From NCBI RefSeq assembly GCF_030272615.1, contig NC_081411.1, positions 43,953,017-44,017,016 on the forward strand: 64,000 nucleotides of DNA, written 5' to 3'. This stretch comes from Cryptomeria japonica. Taxonomy: Eukaryota; Streptophyta; Pinopsida; Cupressales; Cupressaceae. The translations under genes and the position numbers were made by a program. Each line of letters starts with the position of its first letter. Position 1 is the stretch's first letter. The notes under the pieces are model-generated. The model was not told the DNA's origin and made no database searches. It saw only the letters and a list, made by a program, of their open reading frames with translations. Of this stretch, positions 10,136-23,331 are shown piece by piece.

Positions 10136-11079
10136 TGCCCAAAAGATTCTCCACTCAAGATGCAACAGGGTGGGAATCAACAATTAATACCCACAAAGCC
10201 CATATGCAATCAATTCAAATAAGCCCAAAAATGGCATCCATTCGTGCATTAAATGCACCATTTCCATCAAGTTTGCCCAACATACGATGAATATCCCCCA
10301 TGGAGAAATAAATGCCCATCATTCCTTCATGTGATGGCGACATGCGGAAGGAATCTGTTATAAAAATGACGGCTGCATGCAAAAGATTCTTCATGCACTC
10401 AACATGCATTGATCGGGCTGTCGCTTAGGCAAAATATTCCAACAATAAATGCGTCGCCACTATGCCTTCACATGACGGTTGCATGCAAAAATGCTCCATT
10501 GACTCAACATGCGTGGACGCAACTGCCACTTGGCAAGAAACCCCTGGAGAGAAAACTTTAGGAGAGAAGAATTTGATCCATGAAGAGTTTTCTTGAAGTT
10601 TTTCAAACTTTCCTTGCTCTGGAAGGGATTTTCAACGTTTTTACATCATCGCCTATTTTTTAGGAACTTTCCTAAAATTTAGAACCTGAGTCCAGGGGAG
10701 AGAGAATTATCTCACGAGTCCAAATATGTAAATTTATTTAAATTCCGATGATATCTGGTGCCAAAAAATGGATGTTTTAGAATTTTTTCCGAGTGGATTT
10801 CTTGCTTTTCATTCCATTCCATGACCCTTGAATTTTACATGCCTTAGAAGATTTCTTCAATTTTCTGACTAGGCATGGAATTTTGACTTTGATGGAGGAA
10901 ATTCATCCTTTTCATGCTCTTCTTGGATACCTTGACTTAGAACCTGCCTCTGACTTTGGCTCTGAATTGCTTTGATGAAGAAATTTTGATGACGATTGAC
11001 TTTTCCTGGACACTACCTTTCTAGCGCTCCACACTTGCCTTGGGTTCTATTTGCTTACAGAGAAGGATTTTCACGTTTT

Positions 11080-11600
11080 GAAGTTTTCCATGACTTGATG
11101 GATTTGGTGCCCTTCTTGGACCTTGGGGGCTATTTCACTGTGAAGGAGGAATTTGATTATGCATTGTTTCCATGACACCCCCTTTTGGGCTCTCTAACCT
11201 CTACTTGGGTGCTGATTTACTTGGATGGAAGAATTTTGGATATTCATTGATTTTCAACAACCCCCCCTCTCCTAGCGCCCTCAACTAGACTTGGGTGCCA
11301 AATTAGCATGGTGAAGGAAAAAGTGGTGTGGAGGAATTTCCTACACCCCATCTTTCTAGCGCCCCTCTTCCTCCTTGGGCGCCAAAAGGCTTAGGTGGTG
11401 GAATTCTCATTTATACCTATTCTCTTTGGCATCTCTTTTCTAGCTCCCATCTTTGCCTTTGGGCGCCAAAAGCACTCGAGCAAGGAATTTGAGGGGGGTG
11501 GAAGAAATTCCTCCATCACCCCACTTTAGCGCCCAATTCCTTGACTGAGCGCCATTTCCTTATGCTAAGGGAGTGATGGTCTTTCCAAGCCACGCTTGCA
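11080..11600 (-). repeat. Palindromic AGCGCC modules of LTR J
   Basis: Several copies of a TAGCGCCC ... GGGCGCCAAA module, each an imperfect inverted repeat with a loop of about 12-15 nt, spaced about 100-120 bp. They occupy the place taken by TCGCTCC...GAGCGA modules in LTRs B, C, D and E1. Confidence 0.6.
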
Positions 11601-13214
11601 TACTTCCACCTTGGTGAAGATTCTTGCTTGGTATTTCATCCATACTTAGCCGATTTTGGTTGTTTCCAGATCAGGATGCCATATTTGGAGCTGAGGAGAC
11701 TTTCTTTTTGTACTTAAAAGATTTTGCATGCTTTCCACTTTTGGAATAGGAGTTCCATACTCAGCCATTTTTTTTATCACTCTGCTTGCTTTTGACTTTC
11801 CGAATTTAGTCGAGTTCTTAGGAATGTTTAGTCTTCAATGTTTGTTCGCAAGGAACCTGCCAAAATAGATTTTCCCAAAATAGTAAGTGTTTCAAAATGT
11901 TTAGAGCAAAACAAGACGTAGTGAAACTTACTAAAAATAGTAAGTGCTCAAAATTTGCTCATTCACGTGTTGGATCCTTAGAGGGTCCTGATTCCATTGC
12001 AACTTTCAGTTTTTAAAAACCTTAAAAGGAAACCCTTAAAATCTAGGACTAAAGGTAGAAACCCTAAAATTGACAAAACGAGCCCTAGACTTAACCAAAT
12101 TCGCTCAAACGAAAAGCAGACTTGATCAAATTGACCCCCAAACACTTACAAAGCGAGGAGACTGAGAAAACTGCCGCAAAAAGACTCGACAAACCAAAGC
12201 CAAAAGACCAAGAGTACCAAAAAAGTAAGGGGTCTCCATTTGCAATGGGGCAATGTACAAAAACATCACAACATGTCCTACCACGAAATATTTTCACTTT
12301 CTTGGAATCTTTAATGACACGAAAGATACCTGATTCAACATGAGGAAGACTAGCAAAGTATTATTGGCAAGAGTAATGGACTTTGTGTAGTACGATTCTA
12401 ATACAACAATGCGCACAAGGAAGAACATAGTAACTTCATTATGATTTCGAACTCTTTCCAAAGAAAACTCCAAAATACTTATGGGCATACAAGAGGACAT
12501 AAATGCACACAAGATCACATAAGAGCATAAATGAGTATTTTTTGTGTGCTCTTCAATAAGGTCAAGTGCATTGAATACATACACCTTTGAAGACCTTCTA
12601 GATAGGAGCTCCTAGAACTAGTCTCTCTAAGTACGCCATGGGCAATAACATTGTTAGAGTGCGTTTCTACCCTACCACGAAGAATTTTCATTTTCTTGGA
12701 ATTTTTCATGACACGAAAGATACCTGATTCAACATGAGGAATACTAGCAAAGTATTATTGGCAAGAGTAATGGACTTTGTGCAGTACAATTCTAATACAA
12801 CAATGCGCATGAGGAAGAACAAGTAACTTCATTATGATTTCTAACTTTTTCCAAAGAAAACTCCAAAATACTCATCAGCATACAAGACCACATAAATGCA
12901 CACAAGATCACATAAGAGCATAGATGAGCATGTAAGAGTATTCAAGAGCATATTGTTGATGTGTTTTTTAGACATCTCTAACATAGAATAAAATACCAAT
13001 GGTATCTTACCCTCTCTTGATCAAAATTACCTCAGATGCTGAATGTGTGATCAACCAAGACCATTCCAAGGTTTCTATTATCAGTTCTTGACGTGTGGGT
13101 AACTCAATTGGTCGATGTTTTTTCCAGTTCCTGCAAGGGGTCTTATGTAGTTGTTCTTAGAAATTTCAATCACAAGGAATGCTACCTTGACGAATGATTT
13201 GCAATGATGCTCTT

Positions 13215-13237
13215 TACTACTACTACTACTACTACTA
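13215..13237. repeat. (TAC)n microsatellite
   Basis: About seven uninterrupted TAC units. Confidence 0.85.
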
Positions 13238-14072
13238 ATTATCGCTTTAAAAAAATGTAGAAGGGATAAGGGTTTAAAGGTACTAAACTACCACTAACAA
13301 TGCAAGAATGATGGACGATTTCAAGTGAAACTCAACTAAACTTTGCTTAGACATGCGAAGAACATCTCCACAAAGCTAGTGCAATCTTCTAAGGATAGCT
13401 AATGATATTCAAATCACTACTACGAACATAGATACCATCAAGATGAAGTATATTGACGAAGAAGTAGTAACCAAAGTTGAGCTTTGCTATGCAAGCTCCA
13501 GTCGATTACGCAAAATACTCCACAACCAATGAATACTTGTAGTATGGATGTAGGAGTTTCATCATCAATCATGCACATAAGTCTTCTATTCATCTAATAC
13601 TTAAGCAAATTTACTCTAAATTTATTTTGTTTTTAAAGTTTTAAATTCTCTCTCAAAAGTATGAAGAAACAAGCAATTGCTCCAAGACACAATAATTCAC
13701 CAACACTTCAATGACTTTATTATTTCTGGCAGCATCAATCAACAATTCTCCAAATTCTTCTAATTGATCCCTTTCAAATGAAATGAGTGGGCCTTATACA
13801 ATGCTCCCAATTACAATGAGTGGCTAAGATTAAATCAAGATCAATGGCCAAGATCAAAACTCTAATTAGGGTTTGTCTTAACAAAACCTAATTTATTGAA
13901 AATCATTAAATATCAGTTAATGGGAATGTGATACCCATTTGGCACAAACATAGAGGAAAAGTCCTCCAATGAGAAAAATGATGCCACATAGGATCATAAC
14001 AAATTATCTTCTAGAAATTTATTCCCTTTATCTTTTTCTCTTGCAAATTCAATGAATTTGGATACCATGAAT

Positions 14073-15161
14073 TCAATCTTGGTCATTGGAGTAGCAAGCA
14101 CGTTTTTCAATTGATCCTCCATGAAGCTCACCTTCTCCAAGGTAGAGGCTCACCTTGTCCAAGGTAGAGGCAAAGGTTGTCTCCCATCTTGGCCCAAAAT
14201 TTTTAGTCTTGCTGGCAAGTACCATGAATGAGTGTATATCATCCAGTTGCTTCTCCAAAGGTGATCCAGCGATTCCAAAGAATATGACCTTCACTCTTTT
14301 AACTAGCTGATTGACATCCATTTGAATTCCTTCACTCATCTCCTTCTCGAGTATGATCTCGACTACCTCTACAATCTTGTCATGTGTCAAGTCCATTGCA
14401 TTGTCCACTTGGGTGCAACCATTGCTGATATCCTCGAAGATGTCCATCATTCGAAGCATGTTTATAACATTGTTGGGGATTAGGTGACTGTCTATCTTTC
14501 AACACTCCTCCATTTAACAAAGTTTGCTTAGGTAAATTCTTCATTGCTTGCGATATCGGCATGGTGTGATCTCTAGTGAAAACGAAAGTGTCATAGGCTG
14601 CCATGAGGACCTGAGTTCTCTAAAGAACACTTGTGACTTTATCGAATATCCTCACTATCTCTTTCTCAAATGCAGTTGTCTTCTTAAAAGATTGATTTAT
14701 CGAACTCCCCATCAGATGGGCTAAAGTTCGCATCTTCTCCAAATTATCAATTGACTCTGGAGGAAGCATCGATGGTGGCATGCTTGAAGGGTCATGTTGT
14801 CTTAGCGGTTCCTTGAACTGTTGCAAGTAGTTTCTTAACACACTCACTTCTTTCTCCAATTTCATATTTTTTTCTAACTCAATTTTAGCCTGTCATGAAT
14901 GGTCTTCATTGTGTCATTCAAGCTTTCCATTGCTTGCTTGATAGTGATTGGGCCTAAGTCAATAGTCTCCAAGTCATACTCCTCTGCTATAATCTCAATT
15001 GCTGGCTTGTCTACTCTTGGCTTCGCAGTTTGTATAATCCGAGATCCTGCATCATCCCTTGTAATCTTGGATAAGGTAGTGGTCTTCTTCTTCTTCTCAA
15101 CTGTGTCTTGAGTTCTATTCAAGAAGCTATCTAAATCATCCATTGGCTCATCATCTACCAA
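14073..15161 (-). pseudogene. LTR-resident protein, C-terminal part (copy in F)
   Basis: Minus-strand frames align in order with the C-terminal ~380 residues of the intact protein in D. Matching segments include DDLDSFLNR (D: AIDLESLVGR), AEEYDLETIDLGPITIKQA (D: AEDYHIQTIELGPSTAEQ) and VKRVKVIFFGIAG (D: FEDRITIIFRKDA). At least three frameshifts separate the pieces, at about 14870, 14610 and 14460. The copy is clearly inactive and much more diverged than C is from D. Confidence 0.75.
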
Positions 15162-15181
15162 TAGTCAACCAATAGTCAATA
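15162..15181. repeat. Direct duplication at a deletion junction
   Basis: CCAATAGTCAA occurs twice in tandem exactly where homology to the F protein ends and LTR I begins without its own 5' terminus. Short templated duplications of this kind are typical of end-joining repair. Confidence 0.55.
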
Positions 15182-17131
15182 TGAGTGCTCAAGCAAGGGT
15201 ATGGAGGAATTCTCCTCCATACTACTTTTTCCTTCATCATGCTAAAATAGCACCCAAGTGTGCATTAGAGCACTGGATAAGGGGAGTCAAGGAAAAGGTC
15301 ATACCAAGCATCCAATGCCCAAGGTCAAGAAAGGGCGCCAATTCAAAGGTGCTATGAAAATTTTGAAATTGAAGAATTCCTCCATGTAGTGGAAATAGTG
15401 CCCAAGTCCAAGTCAGGGCGCTAGATAGAGGGGGTCATGAAAAAGTCTTCAATGGTCAAATTCCTCCACTGTAGTGTTTTAGCGCCCAAGGCAAGCAGGG
15501 AGCGCTAGGTGAAGGGGGTCATGGAAAAGTGTTCAAGATCCAAATTACTCCATGAGGGTGAATCGGTGCCAAGAAGAAAGATAGAGCACTGGATATGGGG
15601 AGTCAAGGAAATTGAAAATTCCTCCTCAAGGTGAATTCCATGCCCAAGTTTGAAGAGTAAATTCCAAGGCAAGGAAATAGGCAGTCAGGGATAGATTGAA
15701 AAAGAAAATTCCCCCCGGGAAAAAAATTGAAACATCCTCTTTCTGGCATGAAAATTCATCCGAATTTCAGGAAAAAAAAAATTGGCTAAGTAGGAGAATT
15801 TTCTCTCTCTTGGACCCTAGAACTCAAATTTGGAAAAAATCGCAAAAAATAGGAAATGTGGAGAATTGATCAAAAATCTCCTCCAAGGCAAGGCAGATTC
15901 AAAATTTCAATAAAATTCTTCGTGGATTAAATTTTATCTCTCTATAAATTTTTTCTCTCCAGGGGTTACTCGCCAAGTGGCAGCTAGGTCAACACATGCT
16001 GAGGTAGTGGAGCATATTTTTTCATGTAGCTGTCACATTTAAGGCATTATGGTCATACTTTTTGCATGCAGCTGTCACATGTGGAGATGATGGGCGTTTA
16101 TGGCAGCGTGAGTAGTTTTGCATGGAGGAATCTTTATTGCATGTTGGGCGAATTTGATGAAAAGTGGTGCATTTAATGCACAAGTGGGTGCCATTTTGAG
16201 CATGTATGAATTAATTGTTAGTTGGTATAATGGCATTTATTGAATATTCCCACCTTGTTGCATCATGTGTGTGGAATCGTTTAGGGCAAATCCTAGTTAG
16301 GGTTTTGCATGTAGCCAAGGCTTGAAGCCTTTATAAAGGGGTGATCCCTGTCATTTGTAAAAGGGAGGAGAGATTGCTTTTTGAGATTGTTGTGATAAGT
16401 TGTTGAAGCTGTAACTTAATACATTGTTCAATTTGATGGTGTATACTTGTTCTGTTTTGCAACTTGCATGGTCTCGCTCTCTTCACTTAGAGTAGATTTG
16501 CTTTTACTATTTAGATGAATTGGATTTGATGAGATTGTTTGTAGTGATACCCTTGCTCATACCTTTTGTTAGTAGTTGACTGTTATTAACTTTGTAAGGT
16601 TAGTTTGAGCCATTTTGCATGAAAACTTAACTTCGATCATCGGGAGAACATTGTTTGTTGATGGTGTTCATTGGTGTTCTAAAAATATTTTGCACAACAT
16701 TGGAAGATTGCACCACCTTTGTGTAGTTGTCTCCTAGTGGCAAAGCAAAGTGTGGTTGGTTTCACCTGAGCAATCATTGTCTCCTTGTTCTTAGAGTTAG
16801 CATAGATTTTCTAAACACTTACCTTTTATTTTCGACATATTTAAATCCAAAAATCCTAAGAAAGAGCTTGCTATAGATAAATCATTCGCGATTGAATTTC
16901 TGAAAGTTACAAATTGTTTAATCTTCTTCAAGTGTGCGTAAGTCCCCTTGGATTACCAACAATCATATACGCCAACTAAGTCATGTCCATAGCATAAAGG
17001 AACCTTGGAGTCGATAGTTAGAACTTACTGCAATCTTTGCATACAATCGTACTTTGATCAAGAGAGAGTGAAGTGACGGTTGGGCAACTTTATTCTGTGT
17101 TAAACGTTGTCAGAAAAAAAACACTTCAACA
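15182..17131 (+). mobile_element. I: 5'-truncated LTR (J subfamily)
   Basis: Ends GAAAAAAAACACTTCAACA. It carries AGCGCCC modules (about 15240-15600), a degenerate telo-box near 16290, and a TATA box (TTTATAAAGGGG) near 16330, matching J in reverse complement. Its 5' end is lost at the junction near 15182. It sits inside the U3 of LTR G. Confidence 0.7.
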
Positions 17132-18166
17132 GGTACCTCATTAAATACTATTTTATGTACGTAACCTCAATTCTCTCCTTGGTTAGAAATCAGGATGGAC
17201 ATGTGTCCAATTCATTGTAATGATCTTGTTGGCTAGAAGGAAGTTTGTTGTAACAAACCCTGATTAGGGTTTCAATCTCCGCCATTGATTTTGAATCAAT
17301 TTGAGCCATTGAATTGTATTGAGAGCACTATAAAAGGCTCAAATCACTCATTTGTAAAGGGTTAACAAGAGTAGAATAATAGTAGAGTAATAGATAATAG
17401 TTCATAGATAGCAATTAGAGTAGAAGTTAGATTGGGAGCAGGCAAAGATTGTTGCCAGGACTTTGTTGTAAAGAGCTTATGATTTTATTGAAGCTGTGGT
17501 GAATTTGATGTGTTATTTCAACAAGTTGCATGGTCTCTACTTCTCAATGCATTTTCATGTTGTTTAGATGAATGAAAAAACTTCTGCATGATCAATGATG
17601 AAAGTCATATATCCATACCACTAGCAATTTGCTGATTGTAAGTTTGCCTTGTGTGGTCACCTGGAATCCTTAAATGAGCTTAACTTCAATTGTTGTTCGT
17701 GCTTTGATATGCATTACCTTGATGGTATCCTTGTTGTTGATAGTGATTTGAACATCATATACTTTGAAGATCACATTAAGCTTTGTGGAGTTGTTGCTTT
17801 GCATGTCAAAGAAAGGCTTATTCAAGTTTCACCAAAGATTGTCCATCGTTCCTACATTCTTAGGATTATATTAGAATCCCTAAACCTTATGTCTTTTGCC
17901 CTTTTATTTCCAAGTAAATAGTTAGAATCTAAGTTCCAACAACATCTAAATATTCAACATTCAAGTACTCAACGGAAGTCCCCTTGGATTACCAGCAATC
18001 ACATCAACCAATTGAGCTATCCACACATCAAGACCTGACTAAAGAAACCTTGGAGTCGTCTTGGTTGATCATATAAGTTAGCATCCGAGGAGATTTTGAT
18101 CAAGAGAGGATAGAGTGCCTTTGGTATTTTATTCTGTGTTGCATAGTGCATAAAAACACATCAACA
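17132..18166 (+). mobile_element. G: 3' part of an LTR
   Basis: Runs from U3 through the telo-box variant AAACCCTGATTAGGGTTT (about 17256), a TATA box (ACTATAAAAGG, about 17330) and the R/U5 region to the end CACATCAACA. Its 5' part was lost with the junction at 15182. It is inserted in the module array of LTR H. Confidence 0.65.
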
Positions 18167-18830
18167 CTTTGATCCCCCAAAAGTGCGACTTAAGCATTGG
18201 AAGACTTCCTTTGCCCCCCTAAATCAGCAACCTAAGGGTTTTCACTTCCTTTGACCCCTTGAAACAGCGAATTAAGGTTTTTGCATTGCATTGTTTGAAA
18301 TGGGATCATGATTTTTGCTAAGTGTTTTGCTAAGAAGATGTTGCAAGTTCAATTGATAGCAAGTTAGGAAGGAGTCAATCACTTATAATGAAGGGTCAAA
18401 TCCACGAGCTAAGGCATGGCGATTTCCTTTGATTGCCTAGATCAGCGACTTAAGCATTTTGGTTCATATCCTTTGCCTCCTCCAATCAGCAACCTAAGGT
18501 GTTTCGTTTCCTTTGATGGTCTAGATCAGGGAACTAAAGGATTCTATTTCCAATCAAGCTCCCAATGTGCGATTTAGGCATTTCAGACCTCATTTCCTTT
18601 GAGGGTCTAAAAGTGTGACTTAAGGATTTTACTTCCTTTGACCCCTTAAAAGTTCGACTTAAGGATTTTACTTCCATTGACCCCTTGAAAATGCAACTTA
18701 AGAGATTGACTACTTCCTTTGCCATGCTAAAAGTGCGATATAAGGGTTGAGTGATTGCAATTGACACCTCAAATCAGCGACTTAAGGATAAGCAATTTCC
18801 TTTGACCCCTAAAATGTGCGACTTAAGGAA
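18167..18830 (+). repeat. Tandem CTTCCTTTGACCCC ... GACTTAAGG modules of LTR H
   Basis: About eleven degenerate modules of roughly 45-75 bp. Each has a TTTCCTTTGACCCC-like half and a GCGACTTAAGG half. The F array has the same motif on the other strand (GGGGCAAAGGAAATG). Confidence 0.65.
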
Positions 18831-19280
18831 ATATCGTTTTGTAAAGAGGAAACATTGAATTCACATCAACCTTGAATGGGCCCACGATAGTGAAGGAAAA
18901 ACATTTATTTAAATTTGAATCTATGATCACAAGCCGGCCTTTGTTTTTAGTTGCAAATCATTTAAATGTAATCGTATGTCGGCCTTGTGATGATGTATTG
19001 CACCCTTTCAAACAACTATAAAGTTGTGTTGATCATTACATTTGATCAACACAAAATCTATATTGCCAGCACTCTTATGAAGGCAGCAATTCCCATCAGA
19101 CATATCAGACATTTCATATTGTCAAGTTTGCCAATGCTAGGAGGGCAAACTCATTCCTTGTTGACTGCAATTTTCATCAAGACAAAGGTGAGGTCATCAA
19201 GACAAGGCGAATTTGCCATTGCTTACTTCAAGATTGCTTCCATTAAGAATCAGTGAACTTCCTTTTCCTTCCACCTCTAC

Positions 19281-19306
19281 TTCCTTCCACTTCCACTTCC
19301 ACTTCC
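19281..19306. repeat. (CTTCCA)n pyrimidine repeat
   Basis: Four to five units of CTTCCA with flanking pyrimidine-rich sequence. Open frames here are by-products. Confidence 0.7.
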
Positions 19307-21243
19307 TTTGCCACCTGAAACCAATGCAAATAAGGCCTGTCCTAGACCTGAAACCTATCAAAACATGCATATTAAGTGGAAAATCATACATAAATCAGGC
19401 ATGAGACACAAAATCATATGTTTTCATGATTAGAAAATTCATCTCCAGATTTAGAGAAGGTAATAGGAAGCTTGATTAAGTACTTTTTGCAATGTCTTGA
19501 TTCAAGCTATGTTTGTTTCCAGGTTTGATGCAAGTAGGATGAACATGCAAAGCAAGTGATGAGGACCAGCTCCAAGATGAAGGCTTATCAGCTCACATAG
19601 AACCTCAAGATTTCACCACATAAGCAAAGACAAGGGCCCAAAGAAGACATTGCACTTCAAGTCTCAAGCTCATACAAGGCAGCTGATGGGATCGTCAAGC
19701 ATAATGCACTACAATGCAATGAGCAGGTCAAACTTCACAATTGGGATATAGCCACATAAAGGAGTGCAACGTGGTGAAGGTCATCACAACTGCAAAGTAA
19801 CAAGAAAGACATCAAGATCAACACGAGGAAGGCGCATAGAACATGATTAGCATGATGATACGCTAGCACACTTCAATTTCAATATGTGAGAGGACATACA
19901 TGGAAGGCTTTACCAACAGGTAGAAGGATACAAGGCAGCTGTTTGAAGGAAAGAATTTCACAAGATTACACAAGAAAGATGAAGATAATGCATTCAAAGC
20001 AAGAAGGAAGGATCAAGCATAAGCATCACAAGGTCTACATCAAATGCAGCACTAAGGCGGAATTCCCCAAACTGGAAGATGAAAAGTGAGATGATCAAGA
20101 AGAATTATAGTCACACACTTGTGATGAGATACAAGGATGAGCTAGCTGAGGTGATGCCTAGTCATCACTTATCCAATCATATCATTTTAGGATAACACAT
20201 CCAAATCCAATGCTCCTAGCTCATCCATCAAAGAGACAACTTCCACATGTGGGCACAAAGCTCAATGCACCTGCCATTGTCATTTATTGGTCGAAAATTA
20301 AAAGGACATGTGTCTCACTCAGTGTAATTTTGTCATTGGTCAAGCATTAAATGCTTTGTAATGGGCTTAATAAACCTTAATTAGGGTTTATATTTTTTAA
20401 TATTGGCTATTGATGAGGATTTGATCCTAGCCCTTCATTGTAAATGAGAGCACTATATAAGGCTCCACTTTTTCATTTGTAGAGGTTAATAGACAATAGT
20501 TAATAAGTTCAACAATAGTTCATAGTTGATAGATGTTAGATAGCTAGAGTAGAGTAGGAGGAGAAGGCAAAGATTGTTGCTAAGACGTTGTAAGAAGCCT
20601 GTAAACTTCATTGAAGATATGGTGAAATTCATATGTTGATTCAGCAATTTGCATGGTCTCTACTTCTCATTTATTTTCATGTTGTTTAGATGAGAGGAAG
20701 ATCTTTGTGCATGACCAATGGTGAAATTCGCATATTCGTACTACTAGCAGTTTATTGATTGTAAACTTGCCTTGCGTAGTTAACTGGATCCATCATTAGC
20801 CAAGCTTAACTTCAATTGCTACTTCTTCATTGATATGGATTGTCTTGAAGGTGTCTATGCTCGTGGTAGTGATTTGAACACCTTAAACTTACCTTAGGAT
20901 ATTGCACTAGCTTTGTGAAGATGTTGCTTGCATGTCAAACCCTAGCTTAGTTGAATTTCATCAAGATTAGCTTTCTCAACCCTCATCCTTACGCTATTTT
21001 TTCAAATTAGTTAATTTCCATGTTCCAACAATATTCAAGATTCAACATTAGTCCACTTTGTGATTCCAACAATATCACATCATACTATTGAGTCTATCCA
21101 AGAGCACGTCAAGACTTGACATTTGAAACCTTGGAGTCTTCCAATTGATCACATTGTTTAGCATTTGGGAAGATTTTGTTCAAGAGAGGATATAATACAA
21201 TATTTTTTTAGTGTTGCATGAAGTCATAAAACACTCATCAACA

Positions 21244-22146
21244 CAATGTTCTTGTGATATGCATGGTGAAAGTGTCATTCACCCTCCTATAATGCACTTT
21301 GTCAGGGTAGTGCAACAGTTTGTATGATTCACATGCTCCCATCTCTCTGGCTCCACTTCCAACTGGACCTCTATACATCAATCTTGCGTACTCATGAGCT
21401 CTAGCAAGTGAATATATGATGTATAAACTCATGTAGAATGTCCTATTATGCATGAGCTTCTTCAACCGTACATCAAGGTTGCTGCTTATAATTTTTGCCT
21501 AGTTGATCTTCTTTGCATTGGTTGATATCGCTTCCATGAAATAAAACATCCAATTCTCAAATTGAGACGCTTGATAGATTCCTATAACGCGGTTGAGTAA
21601 AGTGATCAAATCATCGAACTCCTTAAAATCAACCTTGTGGAGCCTATTGGGTACCTTGAATATGTGGGGTCTACTCTTCAATAACCAACACTTGTTTATT
21701 ATACTTAGGCATTTGTCGGGGTCGTCTTCAAATATTGTCTGTGCTCCTTCCTTGCTCTTGTAAACCATGCCTTTATGATCAAGTATGTGGAAAGCTTTGC
21801 TGATAGCTGTCTTAGATAGATAGGCAAGTATTTTGCCATCAGGTGCCACTATCATCCTTGTGTTGGTATCATTGTGCTTGACACACTCAACAATCAACTC
21901 ATTGCATGGCATAGCTGGAGGGAAGCCTGTCGCCTCTATTATCCTGCTCTCAATCATCTTCTTTGACAATCCAGAAGGTTTGCTTGTTTATAGTGGGCCT
22001 TGGAACTTTTTCATGTCAATTCGCCCTAAATTGGTGTCTCTCATATTGTTCCAAAATGATGTGATCTTGGATTCCAGCATTTCTCCCTTTGAATCTTCTT
22101 TAATGAGGGTTTGGAGTGTACCTGCTCCAGTCTTTGGGGTTGCCAT
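21244..22146 (-). pseudogene. LTR-resident protein, N-terminal part (copy in F)
   Basis: Starts MATPKTGAGT on the minus strand at 22146, like MATPKAGAST in D. It aligns through WNNMRDTNLGRIDMKKF, ATGFPPAMPCNELIVECVKH, NRVIGIYQASQFENWMFYF and DTFTMHITRTL. Breaks include an in-frame stop after KKFQGPL (near 22008) and a frame change near 21500. Homology ends at 21244 where LTR H is inserted. Residues of about 310-690 of the D protein are absent from F, so a deletion accompanied the insertions. Confidence 0.75.
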
Positions 22147-23331
22147 GCCCTACTTGCGAGAGTTGTCTAAGTTAGTTTTATAATATGATATTAATGCTTT
22201 ACAAGCTGAAATTAATCACCTAAGTTAGCAATTATGCTCTAAAACTGATAATTACTAAAATCTTCAATATTGCTAAAAACTCTAGGTGCTTGTGTTAAAA
22301 TTCTAGCTTGTAAAACCTGGTCCTAGAACATAACCATTTAATCCTTATGAATTTTGCATTAAAACTCGTCAAATGATCAATTCAAGTTCTCTTCTATGCC
22401 TGAAACTTCATAAAAACCCAAATAGTGGAGCTAGATTAGCACATGAAGGTCTGATTTTTTATAAAAATGGTCACATATGACCTGGCTCAGACCTGAAGAC
22501 AAGTTCTAAGCTGGCTGGGAGCTTCAAATTTGCCCTTAATTTGGCAAGATTGCTTTTAATTATATGTGCTTTCAATGTGATATCATCGTGATAATGCCTT
22601 GAAGCTCAAATTGCCTTATTGGTATTGGTGATCGCTTCACTTCTGATGGTGATATCACTGTCTTTGAAGGTAGATCAGTTTGCTGTTTTTGAGCTCTAAC
22701 AATGTTGAATCATCAATCATCAATGAAGGCTTCACCTTATGCTTGAATAGAATCATTGTGGTTATCAATGGTGATCAACTTGTGCTCTTGGATGCAAATT
22801 CACTGAATGCTGATAAGCTTGCCTAAGCGTTTGAATGGAATCACTGTCGCCGTCCAAACTGATCAAAATCATAGCCCACAAAAGCTAATTTGTATTGCCA
22901 ATGTATTTTGATCATATGCAATGATCAACATTGCCTTTATAATCGTTTGAGGGGGTGTGCTTCTTCATGTCAAGGCTGACTTGTGTCTCATTTAATGTTT
23001 TGCAATTTCGTTTTTCAAGGATGAAGGCTGACTTGCTTTCACCAATTCAAATTTGAATTAAACCTCTTCTTGCCTTGTGGCCCCCTTCTCTTTGATGGGT
23101 GCAAAAACATATGTGTCTTCCTTTAAGTTGTGTATGAAGTTCATGCCTTTGGATGGGCATTGGAAGTGCTAAGGTGAAAGGTCGCACCTTGGAGAGGGCA
23201 AAGGAAATAGTGTGTGGGAGGTTGCGGCTTGAGGGGAGCAAAGGAAGTTCGGTACTTTGCATGGGCAAAGGAAGTGAATGATGAAAGATCGTGCTTCTAG
23301 ACCATCAAAGGAAGTTTGCTCCTTTGGGACC
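22147..23331 (-). other. F leader and part of the F module array
   Basis: Minus-strand leader of the F gene, followed leftward to rightward by GGGCAAAGGAA modules at about 23150-23330. K is inserted in the last of them. Confidence 0.5.

Larger units (their letters stand above)
9278..12273 (-). mobile_element. J: solo LTR, 2,996 bp, minus orientation
   Basis: On the plus strand it starts TGTTGACGTGTTT and ends ATCACAACA. It is flanked by TGCCC (9273-9277) and TGTCC (12274-12278), a 5-bp target-site duplication with one change. The undisturbed neighbouring tandem unit confirms the empty-site sequence. On the minus strand it carries palindromic AGCGCC...GGGCGC modules (about 11140-11570), a telo-box palindrome and a TATA box. 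No internal region is present, so it is a product of LTR-LTR recombination. Confidence 0.85.
9164..12953. repeat. Two tandem copies of a ~390-bp unit, first interrupted by LTR J
   Basis: Unit 1 is 9164-9277 plus 12279-12553; unit 2 is 12554-12953. Both contain AATAAGGTCAAGTGCATTG, GTTAGAGTGCGTTTCT and GATACCTGATTCAACATGAG in the same order. Unit 1 is split by solo LTR J, and unit 2 ends where unit F begins. The origin of the unit is unknown. Short open frames in it are not convincing genes. Confidence 0.7.
18167..21243 (+). mobile_element. H: LTR missing its 5' end
   Basis: Starts in an array of CTTCCTTTGACCCC...CGACTTAAGG modules (18167-18830). It continues through GTCGGCCTTG sequence like that near the gene promoter of C, then a diverged leader, U3 with AAACCTTAATTAGGGTTT (about 20371), a TATA box (CACTATATAAGG, about 20452) and the end CTCATCAACA. 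It is inserted within the F protein sequence. Confidence 0.65.

Noticed and set aside
9164-12953. Protein-coding gene in the ~390-bp tandem units
   Set aside because: Short minus-strand frames (for example HVESGIFRVMKNSKKMKI) recur because the unit is duplicated; there is no long frame or known motif.
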